Source: Niastella sp. OAS944
GTDB lineage: Bacteria; Bacteroidota; Bacteroidia; Chitinophagales; Chitinophagaceae
Direction of reading: 5' to 3'
Assembly: GCA_024809215.1 (NCBI GenBank)
Contig: JANUBW010000001.1
Span: 496,001-560,000 of the forward strand
Length of the DNA: 64,000 nt
This document shows positions 1 through 8,930 of the stretch, piece by piece. The notes under the pieces are model-generated. The model was not told the DNA's origin, did no database searches, and worked only from the letters and a program-made list of their open reading frames with translations. Each line of letters opens with the position of its first letter. The stretch's first letter is position 1. The translations under genes were made by a program, and so were the position numbers.

Positions 1-96
1 TTGGTATTGTACTTAACCGGACTTACCATCCAGATGTTTAGATTGAAAATGATGCTGAAACAAAAATGAGGTGCCTCTCACCGCAGACCATGAACT

Positions 97-127
97 AAAA
101 AAATGCCCCCGTAATGTATTGGGGGCA
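97..127 (-). terminator. Rho-independent terminator
   Basis: On the minus strand a TGCCCCC/GGGGGCA stem (104-127) with a ten-base loop is followed by a run of T (97-103). It lies seven bases past the stop of the alpha/beta hydrolase gene at 134-1039 and is the natural terminator of that transcript. Bases 1-96 show nothing recognisable. Confidence 0.8.
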
Positions 128-133
128 CTTCAT

Positions 134-1039
134 TTATCGTACGTTTTTCTCCAAAGCTGAACGCAAAAGACGGTAAAATTCAGTGACCGCTTTATCCTCT
201 TCAAGCCAGGGTAGATGTCCGCATTTTTCAATAAAATTGATTTGGGTTTGCGGCAAGATATCTTTGGTTTCGTAAACTGTAGATTCACCTACAGGATCCT
301 GCCTTCCCTGGATAACAATAACCGGGTTCTTATATTTTCTTATATTTTTAATTCTGGTAGTTTCTGTGGCTATATAACTCTTCAGGGCAAACTTAGAAAC
401 ATCTGAATAATTGGGGTTGGTAAAGGTACTATCAAATAGATTTCTTGTAGCGACCGCCCGTTCCCGACTGTAAAAGTATCCCGGCCAAATACGTATCATA
501 TGAGCTAAAATACCAGTGGCATTTTTTCCTTCTTCTTTATCTTCTTTGTGAAGACGCATATTGATATTGGAATTGAAATAAGCGAAGAATTTAGAACTAA
601 TGCCCCCCGACCCCAGCAAAATCAACCGGTCAACTTTTTCAGGATATTTAGCTGCGTAAGCGAAGCCCAGCATGCCGCCCCATGAATGCCCGGCAATGAT
701 CAACTTTGACAATTTCAAATGAATTCTTAACGCTTCCAGGTCTTCTACATGTTTGTTTGTAGACATGTTTATTGAATCAACTTTATTCATTATGGATTTA
801 CCTGAGCCACGTTGGTGTGGAATGATAAAACGGTAACCAGGCATTTGCTGGCAAATGGGTACAAGGTAATTGGGATTAAAGCCAGGGCCACCACCCAATA
901 ATACCACCGGCATTCCTTCGCCATATTCATTTACATGAAGCTTTACGCTATCGGGCATAGTAATAACGTAACTGTTTTGAGCAAACAGTTGCATGAGTGT
1001 AAGCGTTAGCACTACTGAAAGGAAATATGCTTTTTTCAT
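134..1039 (-). CDS. Secreted alpha/beta hydrolase (S33 proline iminopeptidase-like)
   Basis: Predicted serine hydrolase of the alpha/beta-hydrolase fold, closest in motif pattern to proline iminopeptidase-like enzymes. The first ~20 residues form a Sec signal peptide (hydrophobic core ending in LFAQ), so the enzyme probably acts in the periplasm or outside. An oxyanion-loop motif GGGPGF lies near residues 49-54, the nucleophile elbow GHSWGG near 117-122 places the Ser, QGRQDP near 244-249 carries the likely Asp, and CGHLPW near 273-278 the His. Length (301 aa) is normal for the family. A single-gene transcript is suggested by the strong terminator just downstream. Substrate unknown; sequence alone cannot separate peptidase from esterase. 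Confidence 0.85.
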   Translation of the reverse strand: MKKAYFLSVVLTLTLMQLFAQNSYVITMPDSVKLHVNEYGEGMPVVLLGGGPGFNPNYLVPICQQMPGYRFIIPHQRGSGKSIMNKVDSINMSTNKHVEDLEALRIHLKLSKLIIAGHSWGGMLGFAYAAKYPEKVDRLILLGSGGISSKFFAYFNSNINMRLHKEDKEEGKNATGILAHMIRIWPGYFYSRERAVATRNLFDSTFTNPNYSDVSKFALKSYIATETTRIKNIRKYKNPVIVIQGRQDPVGESTVYETKDILPQTQINFIEKCGHLPWLEEDKAVTEFYRLLRSALEKNVR

Positions 1040-1069
1040 TTATGGGGGTCAATTATTTTTATTGATGCG

Positions 1070-1077
1070 CAAAACTA
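1070..1077 (-). promoter_or_regulatory. Possible -7 promoter box
   Basis: Reading the minus strand, TAGTTTTG fits the Bacteroidota -7 consensus TAnnTTTG and lies about 30 bases before the ATG of the hydrolase at 134-1039. No clear TTTG -33 box sits at the usual distance, so this is a weak call. Confidence 0.3.
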
Positions 1078-1129
1078 TCCCTTCAACCCTGATCTTTCAT
1101 TTACATATTTAATAGATACGGTTTGTTTT

Positions 1130-3346
1130 TTAATAGTGCATTCCCGATGCGAGTGAACCTTGCGGCAGGAACCTTACCTGTACAACGGTACCGTTGCTTG
1201 CAACTATGCTTGTTTCTCCTTTTATACTTTCTGCCAGCCCCTTCACCAGTTTTAAACCCATGCCAAAATTGTTTTCGTCAGCATCTGGAAAGCCTGTTCC
1301 ATTGTCTTTGATGATAAGACTGGCTATACCCTGGCTGATTGAAAAGGCTACATCAATTTCGGGGTACGGAATAGTTTTATCAAATGCATACTTGAATGAA
1401 TTAGTGATTATTTCATTTACCATCAGTCCAAGGGGCACTCCCTGCGAAACATCGAGCTCAATAGGTTCAATATTCATTGTAACAGCCACAGAGGTGGTAT
1501 TACCAAGTGCTTCCTGCAAATATTGCACAAGTTCGGTGAGATACACTTTCATATTAACGGAAGACAGGTTCTCTGTTCTGTAAAGTTTTTGATAAAGGAG
1601 AGACGTGGCGTATATCCTGTTCTGGCTGGTTTGTAACGCAAAATGTGCATCACCAGTAAGGGAATCTGACTGTAGTTCAAGAAGGCTTACGATGGTCTGC
1701 AAATTATTTTTAACGCGGTGGTTCACTTCCTGTAGCAACCACTCCTTTTCCGTGACGAGGTGTTCAAGGCGCTCATTTTTCACGGCCATAGTTTTATTGT
1801 TCCGCTGCTTAAGCTGGTATTGCCGGTAAAGCAAACCAATAACAGCAAGGGCGAGTATAATACCTACCATAGTGATGTTGCGGATCAGGTGGGCCTGGCG
1901 CAGGTTGGTAGACTGAAGGTTTGTCTTTTGCGTAAGCAAAGAAATGGAATCCGCCTTCTTGGAGGTTTCGAATTCTACGTCCAACTGCTGGAACTGGCGG
2001 GTCTTAACATCATCGTGCAATGAATCGTTCAGCGTTTTGTATTTGAGCAGATCGTAAAAAGCAGCCTTATAATTTCCTTCGGCCGAATCAACCCTATAAC
2101 TGATATCATACCGCGAAACCCACTCGGGAGAGGTGGGCAACAGTGATACGGCCATACATTTATTCAGGTACAGGCGCGCTTTGGCAATATCATGTTCTTT
2201 CAAATAATACCTTACCAATGCTATACAAACCTGGTTGGCCCATTCCGCAGCCAATGTGTTCCCTTCTGTCAGCTTCTCCAGGATGACGGAATATTTATGC
2301 GCTTTTTTTAGTTGCTTCTCAGCATGGTACGCTCCCATGTATATCATTCCCAACAAGGCATTTACCTTGGCATTGGAAGAGTCGAGCAAGCCTTTGGGAA
2401 GCGCATTTAACAGATCGAGGGCTTTGCGGGGTTGATTAACGTCGAGGTAAGTACGGCCAAGGATATACACCATTAGTAATGCATTGGCGCCATCGTTATG
2501 CCGCAAAGCAACAGCCAGCCCTTCCTGGTAATAACCGATACCGATCTCTACCCGGCTGGCACTTCTGTATAACGAGCCAAGCAGGTTGTTAATAGTAGCC
2601 ACCTGCATAGTTGAATCGTTGGTTGCCTTTACAGCTTTCAATGCAAGTAATGCATATTCGAACGCATGCTTATAATCGCCCTGATTATTACAATTCCTGC
2701 CAAGGAGTTCATATACATCCTGCAATTTCTTATGGCCAATGGCATTATACACAGTCACAGCCTGCAAAAGATATCCATTTGATTCTGCATATTCTTCCTG
2801 TATGCTATAGAGATCGCCAAGCGTAGTAAGCGCCCACCCTTCCAGCAGTTTATCACCTGCCTGGTGAAAAGCCAGTACAGCAAGCCCTGTAATGCGTATG
2901 CGCTCCTTGCGTTGCTCAGCATGTGAATAATCGAAATAGGCCTGTAGCTCGAAATAAGCAAGACCCAGCAAACGTTGGCTATTGCTTTTTTGCAATAAGG
3001 GAATAGATTGCTCAACGGCTGTTTGACCTTCTTTTCTTTTACCTTTCTCCGTTAGCATAAACCCTTTCATGAGCAAATGATGGCCGGCCAGTGCTGTCGA
3101 CTGCACCGTTCTATTTAGCCTTTCAGCCTCGGTTAAACAGGTATTGGCACTGTCGAGGTCTATTGCCAATTCACCCTTCTTCCAAATGTGGTACTCGGCA
3201 AGGTGTATCAATGTTTTAATTCGAGTATGTACATTGTTGGTTTTGGCCAGCACCTGCCTGAGTGAGTCGGCCTGGCCCTGAGTGAAATCCTGGGCAGCAG
3301 CCGAACCAACTGCTAAGGTGATGATAAGGAATAACAGGAGGCGCAT
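1130..3346 (-). CDS. TPR-containing sensor histidine kinase (HisKA_2 type)
   Basis: Membrane-anchored sensor kinase. From N to C: signal peptide, about 400 residues of helical TPR-like repeats probably in the periplasm, one transmembrane segment (ITMVGIILALAVIGLL region), a short coiled coil, then a HisKA_2 phosphoacceptor box with EVNHRVKNNLQ (phospho-His codon at 1718-1720) and an HATPase_c domain with N-box NEIITNSFKYAF, DNGTGFP and GMGLKLV. An upstream ATG at 3397 overlaps the LysR stop by one base (TAATG). I prefer 3346 because it begins exactly at a compact signal peptide (MRLLLFLIITLAVGSAAAQ), but the longer start is possible through translational coupling. The partner response regulator is not adjacent; the receiver protein at 4534-6486 is a candidate. 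The signal sensed is unknown. Confidence 0.85.
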   Translation of the reverse strand: MRLLLFLIITLAVGSAAAQDFTQGQADSLRQVLAKTNNVHTRIKTLIHLAEYHIWKKGELAIDLDSANTCLTEAERLNRTVQSTALAGHHLLMKGFMLTEKGKRKEGQTAVEQSIPLLQKSNSQRLLGLAYFELQAYFDYSHAEQRKERIRITGLAVLAFHQAGDKLLEGWALTTLGDLYSIQEEYAESNGYLLQAVTVYNAIGHKKLQDVYELLGRNCNNQGDYKHAFEYALLALKAVKATNDSTMQVATINNLLGSLYRSASRVEIGIGYYQEGLAVALRHNDGANALLMVYILGRTYLDVNQPRKALDLLNALPKGLLDSSNAKVNALLGMIYMGAYHAEKQLKKAHKYSVILEKLTEGNTLAAEWANQVCIALVRYYLKEHDIAKARLYLNKCMAVSLLPTSPEWVSRYDISYRVDSAEGNYKAAFYDLLKYKTLNDSLHDDVKTRQFQQLDVEFETSKKADSISLLTQKTNLQSTNLRQAHLIRNITMVGIILALAVIGLLYRQYQLKQRNNKTMAVKNERLEHLVTEKEWLLQEVNHRVKNNLQTIVSLLELQSDSLTGDAHFALQTSQNRIYATSLLYQKLYRTENLSSVNMKVYLTELVQYLQEALGNTTSVAVTMNIEPIELDVSQGVPLGLMVNEIITNSFKYAFDKTIPYPEIDVAFSISQGIASLIIKDNGTGFPDADENNFGMGLKLVKGLAESIKGETSIVASNGTVVQVRFLPQGSLASGMHY

Positions 3347-3396
3347 GAGAATGCAGTTTAAGAATGCAAGATACGTGCGCAGACAGGTAATTGTCA

Positions 3397-4293
3397 TTAA
3401 AACCAGTTACTGGTCAATATTTGTTCCAGTTGCCTGATCTCATTGGAATATGCCGACTTTTTCCGTTTGCCGAAATGCAGGATATTTTCTACGTGTGGAC
3501 TTCCCTCCCAGGCCAGCTTTACTGATTTAAGCGCAATTTCTTTTTTGGCAAGAAAATCGGGTATCACTGCGAAGCCTTTGCCATTACTTAAACAACGTAG
3601 AATAGAAGAGAAATAAGGAACAATATAGTTGGGTTTAAGATCTGGCAGGCAATCGAAATTTGCCATCCAAAAACGTCGCAGGTGTTCCATGTCGGCCGCC
3701 GTAGTGTACCAGATCTGCTCTTTCAGCCATTGCCTGATTGCCATTCTTTCATCGGCCAATACAAGTTTATCAAATTGTTCTGTATCTGTTTCACTGCCAC
3801 AGATCAAAACGATACGTTCCTTTGTAAACGGTATATATTCCAGGTTGCGCTGTTGTCCTCTTTGCGGAGTCAATATCAGATCAAGCTTTCCCGTGTCAAG
3901 TTCATGCAGTATTTGATGATACTCGCCAAATCGTAACACCAGGTTAAAAGGCAATTGCGCCAGGTGCGCTTCGAGGGTGTATTTAAAGATCTCGAACCCC
4001 ATGCCTACTCCAAGGGTCGGCTTCTCTACTTTGGAATTCCTATGGAACAATTCCTCTGCCGCCTCCAATTTGTTTATAGGGTCTATTATACAATTATACA
4101 GGATAGTGCCCCGCTCGGTAGGTACCATCTTCTTTGTTACCCTTTCAAACAAACGGTATCCGGTATAAGCTTCCAAAGAGTTTAGATGAACGCTCACGCC
4201 GGGCTGTGAAATAAAGAGCAACTGTGCCGCCGTAGACAGGTTTCCCGTCTCATAAACTGCTTTAAAGGTCCTGAACCATTCCAGATTCAACAT
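3397..4293 (-). CDS. LysR-family transcriptional regulator
   Basis: One-component DNA-binding regulator of normal LysR length (298 aa). The N-terminal winged helix-turn-helix covers residues ~1-62 (FRTFKAVYETGNLSTAAQLL, SQPGVSVHLNSLE, then GYRLFERV). A periplasmic-binding-protein-like effector domain follows from about residue 90. The gene ends one base into an ATG of the sensor-kinase gene, so the two are probably cotranscribed. A histidine kinase coupled to a LysR gene is not a standard two-component pair. The effector and targets cannot be read from sequence. Confidence 0.88.
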   Translation of the reverse strand: MLNLEWFRTFKAVYETGNLSTAAQLLFISQPGVSVHLNSLEAYTGYRLFERVTKKMVPTERGTILYNCIIDPINKLEAAEELFHRNSKVEKPTLGVGMGFEIFKYTLEAHLAQLPFNLVLRFGEYHQILHELDTGKLDLILTPQRGQQRNLEYIPFTKERIVLICGSETDTEQFDKLVLADERMAIRQWLKEQIWYTTAADMEHLRRFWMANFDCLPDLKPNYIVPYFSSILRCLSNGKGFAVIPDFLAKKEIALKSVKLAWEGSPHVENILHFGKRKKSAYSNEIRQLEQILTSNWF

Positions 4294-4458
4294 GGCTTAA
4301 GGTTTTTATATTGACTATACTTGTGTCTTTACATTAAGCCATTTAAATGCCATTTGCCGGCAAATAACATAATAATTAAAATCAGCGTGCGAAAGTCACT
4401 GAAAAGTAATCAGTTCGAAAATTTGTAGAAGGAGAAAGGGAAAGAATAAATACACAAC

Positions 4459-4509
4459 ACTCCGAAAAATTCGGAGTTGACCATAGATAACTCCTAAATT
4501 TTCGGAGTT
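4459..4509. repeat. Tandem inverted repeats with ACTCCGAA arms
   Basis: Two neighbouring palindromes share one arm sequence: ACTCCGAA-AAA-TTCGGAGT (4459-4477) and AACTCC-(9 nt)-GGAGTT (4489-4509). They lie between the response-regulator stop (4534) and the LysR start (4293), all on the minus strand. They could be an operator for LysR expression or a tandem-hairpin transcription end for the upstream gene. No long T-run follows, so I do not call it a terminator. Confidence 0.45.
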
Positions 4510-4533
4510 GCATATTTTAGCTTCGGGCATCAT

Positions 4534-6486
4534 TCAAATATCTTCCCGCCTTATATTCAGCTTTGCCATTTTTGATTCCAGCGTTGTAGGTTTAATATTC
4601 ATTAGCTCTGCAGCACCATTTACCCCACGGATACGGCCGTCTGCTTTTTTGAGCATTGAAATAATATATTCTCTTTCTGTTTCTGCCTGAACGGTCTTCA
4701 CATCTTCAAGCGTTTTAATAACCTTCGTGGCCAATGCTGTTTTGTCTGTTAGCTTTCGTTTCAACTCCAATTTCGAGCGGCCGTCATTAAGAATAGCCGA
4801 CTGCTCAATAACATTTTCGAGTTCCCTTATGTTTCCCGGCCAGTCATAAGCCATCATCTCTTCCATCATTGGGGCAGCAATGCCATGGAATGGTTTATTG
4901 AATTCCCTGCAGAACTTTTCTGCAAAATAAATGGCCAGTTCATTTATATCACTTCTACGTTCGCGCAACGACGGTAGTGTAATAGGAAAAACATTAAGCC
5001 GGTAATACAGATCGAGCCGGAAGTTCCCCGCAGCCACCGCTTTCTCAAGATTCCGGTTAGTGGCGGCAACTATACGAACATTCACTTTTATAATTGAGCT
5101 TCCGCCTATACTTTGTATTTCCTTCTCCTGTAAAAAGCGTAGAATTTTCACCTGCATCTCTGGCGAAAGTTCACCGATCTCATCTAAAAAAATAGTTCCG
5201 CCATCTGCTTGCTCAAACCTGCCTTTTCTTTTTTCTGTAGCGCCGGTAAATGCGCCTTTTTCATGACCAAACAATTCCGACTCTATTAGCGTAACAGGAA
5301 TGGCCGCGCAATTCACTTTTATGTAGGGTGCATTTTTTCTTGGCGACAATAAATGAATGGCTTGAGCCAGCTTTTCTTTACCAGTTCCACTTTCCCCCAG
5401 AATTAAAACCGATGTATTGTAAGAAGCCACCTGTGCAGCCTGGTCCAACGCGCCCAACAAAAGATGATGGTTACCGATGATACTCCGGAATTCCGGATAG
5501 TTCACCGTTTCGCCCTGGATCTTTCTTACAGAAGAAACCTGAGCCTGGGTTGAAGTGGCCATATTTCCACCATAGTTCATTTTTTCAGCTGCTTCTGTCA
5601 AACTCGTTCTCAAATGGTTTAATAAGTCAATGTGATTATTGGTGTATATATTCCGTTGACGGCTATAGAAAAAGTAGTGGAACGATAATCCATTGCTTAG
5701 TACAACAGGAAAAACCAGGTATGATCGCAAATTGAATGTTTCGATCAAAGTTTTTTGAAGAGACGGAACATTCGGCTTTTCACTGGCCAATTCATTGTCG
5801 TAGATGATAGGGTCTATATCTGCATGGCTGTTTGCAAGAATTACAGACAGCGCCGTTCTCGTTATATTAGTTATCGTTAAAAGTTCTTCTTCGCCAATAT
5901 ACTGGTATTCATCGAACCCTATACGTAAATACCCTTTATCATTGAATTGCACAGTATTGAGTGGTCTAAGTCCCGATGTTATAAGATCGAATGGTATATA
6001 AGATTGTATGATGCCGGCGATCTTCAATAACTTTTGCCGGCTATCCGAGATCTCATTGCCAACTTCCGTTATCTGTTTGTGTAAAAGTATTTCCTGGTTT
6101 GTTTTTGTTTCAAGGCTATGTGCATGACGGTACCACGCAATATCCAACATTACCAGTAAGTCTTTTTTCCTGAATGGCTTAACCAAAAATCCGTAAGGCT
6201 CGGTCATCTTTGCCTCTTCCAATACTTTTTGGCCCGAATTGGCCGACAAATAGACAAACGCAATGTTTTCAGATCTTAATTTCCTGGCAATATCGATACC
6301 CGAGCGCTCCCCTTGTAACCTGATGTCAAGCAATACAATATCGGGCCTGCTCTTTTGCAGGCAAGCTTCTGCTTCTTCAGCTGAGGCTGCAATCCCACTT
6401 ACATCATAGCCAGACCGCAGTAACACCTGCTGCAAATTATTGGCTACAATAAATTCATCTTCCACAATGAGCACTTTTTTCTTCAT
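4534..6486 (-). CDS. Sigma54-dependent response regulator (REC-GAF-like-AAA+-HTH)
   Basis: NtrC-type enhancer-binding protein. Residues ~3-120 are a receiver domain (VEDEF start, phospho-Asp in DIVLLDIRL, conserved Lys in LVKPF). Residues ~140-320 form a GAF-like region. Residues ~330-560 are the sigma54-interacting AAA+ domain with Walker A GESGTGKE, the sigma54-contact loop GAFTGA, Walker B IFLDEIGE and the arginine-finger region RLDLYYRLNVFPI. The last ~50 residues carry a Fis-type helix-turn-helix (GAAELMNIKPTTLESKM). It should use ATP hydrolysis to open sigma54 promoters after phosphorylation. No cognate kinase is adjacent; the HisKA_2 sensor at 1130-3346 is the nearest. I did not find a convincing -24/-12 site in the flanking gaps. 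Confidence 0.92.
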   Translation of the reverse strand: MKKKVLIVEDEFIVANNLQQVLLRSGYDVSGIAASAEEAEACLQKSRPDIVLLDIRLQGERSGIDIARKLRSENIAFVYLSANSGQKVLEEAKMTEPYGFLVKPFRKKDLLVMLDIAWYRHAHSLETKTNQEILLHKQITEVGNEISDSRQKLLKIAGIIQSYIPFDLITSGLRPLNTVQFNDKGYLRIGFDEYQYIGEEELLTITNITRTALSVILANSHADIDPIIYDNELASEKPNVPSLQKTLIETFNLRSYLVFPVVLSNGLSFHYFFYSRQRNIYTNNHIDLLNHLRTSLTEAAEKMNYGGNMATSTQAQVSSVRKIQGETVNYPEFRSIIGNHHLLLGALDQAAQVASYNTSVLILGESGTGKEKLAQAIHLLSPRKNAPYIKVNCAAIPVTLIESELFGHEKGAFTGATEKRKGRFEQADGGTIFLDEIGELSPEMQVKILRFLQEKEIQSIGGSSIIKVNVRIVAATNRNLEKAVAAGNFRLDLYYRLNVFPITLPSLRERRSDINELAIYFAEKFCREFNKPFHGIAAPMMEEMMAYDWPGNIRELENVIEQSAILNDGRSKLELKRKLTDKTALATKVIKTLEDVKTVQAETEREYIISMLKKADGRIRGVNGAAELMNIKPTTLESKMAKLNIRREDI

Positions 6487-6703
6487 AATAGTAGCTACTT
6501 AAAAGTTAGCATATATTTAGAAACAATTGAATATACAGATCAAAACTACGGTTAACCTGGTTTCTTAAGATAAAAAGATCTGCCTATTTAGCCATTCTAT
6601 TATTAAAAAAATACGGACCACTATTACCGGGCTTATTTTTCCCCCTGGTAATCTTGTCAATTTCCATAGAACGATGGGGCAGCCATACTTTTTACAAAAA
6701 GAA

Positions 6704-6737
6704 TAAAAAAAGCACCGAGGCAAAAGCCGTTGGTGCT
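6704..6737 (-). terminator. Rho-independent terminator
   Basis: Minus-strand hairpin with AGCACC/GGTGCT arms (6711-6737) and a further GGC/GCC inner pairing, followed by seven T (6704-6710). It ends the transcript of the hydrolase gene 6877-7686. The rest of the gap 6487-6876 holds nothing recognisable. Confidence 0.7.
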
Positions 6738-6876
6738 TAAATAAAGAATGGGACTGACATCTAAAGCTGAAACGACATCTTTAAAGATCACTTAAAAGAG
6801 CCCGCATTTGAACCTTTATTGAATTTTCTGCAAACCCCTATCAAAGACCCTCCATTTGAATAGCGATATCATCACC

Positions 6877-7686
6877 TTATTCAGTTTGGGCAGCTCTAAG
6901 GATCACTTCGGCCACTATCGCAGGTTTTGACAGCATAACCACGTGACTCGCAGGGATATGGTAAGTGGTAGCACGAATGTTCTTTGCCATCTCTCTCTCT
7001 AATTGTGGTGAAATCATTTGATCATTGTCTGATACGATAAAATAACTTGGTTTGTTTTTCCACGCCGGATTGGAAACTTTGGCGCTTATGGTACTAACGT
7101 GAAAACGCCCCTGCCCGGCAGCAAGTACTTTGGCCTCCTTCTGTGGAAGGTCCTGTGCGAAATGTTTGATTATCGTTTCCTCTTTAAGTCTGATGTAACC
7201 ATCAGTTACGATGGGCTCTGCCAACCCCGGCACATTGGGTATCTTTCTCACACCGTGTGCATCGTTGCTGATACTTTCAACACTCTGTCCCTCATCTGGA
7301 GCGTAAGCAGCTACATACACCAATGACTTTACTTTTTCATTGTTACCGGCCTGAGTAATGACCACGCCGCCCCATGAATGCCCCACAAGTATTACTTTTC
7401 CGGGTGCTTCAGCTATGGCCCGTTCAACAAACGCCACATCATCGTTTAAAGATGTAAGTGGATTTTGCACCGCTATGGTCTTGTATCCTTTTTCCTGCAA
7501 AATCGGTATCACCTTGTTCCATGACGAACCATCGGCAAAGGCGCCATGGACCAGTACGATCGTTGGTTTTTCTTCCTTGCCGGAAGAAATTGGCTGCTGA
7601 GGTGCCTCCGTAAAAGAAATAACGGAAAGGCTCATACATATCAATATCGCCCCCGATATTAATAATAGTGATTTTTTTACTTTCAT
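6877..7686 (-). CDS. Secreted alpha/beta hydrolase
   Basis: Predicted alpha/beta hydrolase of the small alpha/beta-hydrolase_6 kind (269 aa). I chose the ATG at 7684-7686 because it begins directly at a signal peptide (MKVKKSLLLISGAIL); the open frame extends 56 codons further upstream but that part is AT-rich and has no coding character. Motifs: VLVHGAFADGSSW (oxyanion loop), nucleophile elbow VGHSWGG, acid region VSDNDQMI, and catalytic His in PASHVVMLSKP. The EAP-GKVILVGHS and KSLVYVAAYAPDEG features are typical of esterase-like members often annotated as salicylate-esterase-like. Divergent from the plus-strand hydrolase at 7893; the 206-bp gap must hold both promoters. Substrate unknown. 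Confidence 0.85.
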   Translation of the reverse strand: MKVKKSLLLISGAILICMSLSVISFTEAPQQPISSGKEEKPTIVLVHGAFADGSSWNKVIPILQEKGYKTIAVQNPLTSLNDDVAFVERAIAEAPGKVILVGHSWGGVVITQAGNNEKVKSLVYVAAYAPDEGQSVESISNDAHGVRKIPNVPGLAEPIVTDGYIRLKEETIIKHFAQDLPQKEAKVLAAGQGRFHVSTISAKVSNPAWKNKPSYFIVSDNDQMISPQLEREMAKNIRATTYHIPASHVVMLSKPAIVAEVILRAAQTE

Positions 7687-7892
7687 GATGTTTGCATTAA
7701 TGATGTTACAAAAATATTTAAGAGTCAAAATTGACAACCAGGCCGCGATTGGAGAAATAACCTGATTGATAGTTCCGGATATAATTTTAATAGTCAACAA
7801 CACAACTATTACTTTTTTAATCACAACGATTAATACAGTGATTTTAGAAATCAAACTATTGCACTGAGCTTTGATGTGAACAAAAGAGATTT

Positions 7893-8900
7893 ATGAAAGC
7901 ATTATTGTCGTTAGTTTTTATTTCGCTGGTCGCCTGCCAATCATCACACAACCCACCACCATCTGGTACAGCAGGAAAAGACAGTATCAAAACCGGTGGA
8001 AGTAAATTAATAAGCGTTGATGGAAAATATAAAGTTTGGACCAAAAAGGTTGGCGAGGGCAAAATAAAGGTATTGCTTCTACATGGCGGACCAGGTTTCA
8101 CTCACGATTATATGGAATGCTTCGAAGACTTTCTTCCCAAAGAAGGTATGGAGATCTATTATTACGATCAATTGGGCTGTGGCAATTCAGATGTACCTAC
8201 CGACACGTCGTTATGGAATATTCCACGTTACGTGGAAGAAGTTGAGCAGGTAAGGAAAGGATTGGGATTGGATCAATTTTATATCGTGGGTCATTCATGG
8301 GGAACGCTGCTGGCAATGGAGTATTTATATAAATACCAGTCGCATGTAAAAGGAGCCGTATTCTCCAATATGACTGCCGGCATGCATGATTTTATAACTT
8401 ATGCAGAAACACTAAAGAAAAAGTTTTTTACGGCAAGGGATATCACCGTTTATGATTCCCTTGACAAAATTGGCGCCTATAGTTCACCACAATACACTGA
8501 TCTTTTGATGAACAAATTATATACGCAGGTAGTATGCCGGATGCCTTTAGAGCAATGGCCGGAACCGTTAACCCGCGCATTCAAAAAAGCCAATTTGAAC
8601 ATCTATACCCAAATGCAGGGCGTTGACGAATTTCATGTAACAGGGAGTTTTAAGAACTGGATATTCTGGGACAAACTACCGGAGATAAATATCCCTGTGC
8701 TGGTATTGGGCGGTATGAAAGATGAAATGAATCCCGACGACATGCATAGAGAGGGACAACTCATTCCCAACAGCAGAACATTCCTTTGTACGGAAGGGAG
8801 CCATATGGCAATGTACGACGATCAGTTAGCCTATTTCAACGCGCTCATTACGTTCCTTAAACAGGTTGATGAGGGCACGTTTAAAGGTGATCTAAAATAG
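7893..8900 (+). CDS. Lipoprotein alpha/beta hydrolase, proline iminopeptidase family (S33)
   Basis: Predicted S33-type serine peptidase or esterase attached to a membrane by lipid: the start carries a lipobox (SLVACQ; Cys 16) followed by a Pro/Ser linker. HGGPGF near residues 65-70 is the proline iminopeptidase signature, DQLGCGNSD follows, the nucleophile is in GHSWGT (~131-136), the acid in LGGMKDEMN and the His in EGSHMAMYDD. 335 aa is normal for this group. First gene of a plus-strand series (7893-12280); the next gene begins 30 bases on. The group cleaves N-terminal proline from short peptides, but members act on diverse amides and esters, so the substrate is left open. Confidence 0.88.
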   Translation: MKALLSLVFISLVACQSSHNPPPSGTAGKDSIKTGGSKLISVDGKYKVWTKKVGEGKIKVLLLHGGPGFTHDYMECFEDFLPKEGMEIYYYDQLGCGNSDVPTDTSLWNIPRYVEEVEQVRKGLGLDQFYIVGHSWGTLLAMEYLYKYQSHVKGAVFSNMTAGMHDFITYAETLKKKFFTARDITVYDSLDKIGAYSSPQYTDLLMNKLYTQVVCRMPLEQWPEPLTRAFKKANLNIYTQMQGVDEFHVTGSFKNWIFWDKLPEINIPVLVLGGMKDEMNPDDMHREGQLIPNSRTFLCTEGSHMAMYDDQLAYFNALITFLKQVDEGTFKGDLK

Positions 8901-8930
8901 ATAAAACAATACCATTATAAAACAAACACA

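Noticed and set aside
7099-7326. 75-codon plus-strand frame opposite the hydrolase at 6877-7686
   Set aside because: Antisense to a gene with all catalytic motifs, and it has no coding features itself.
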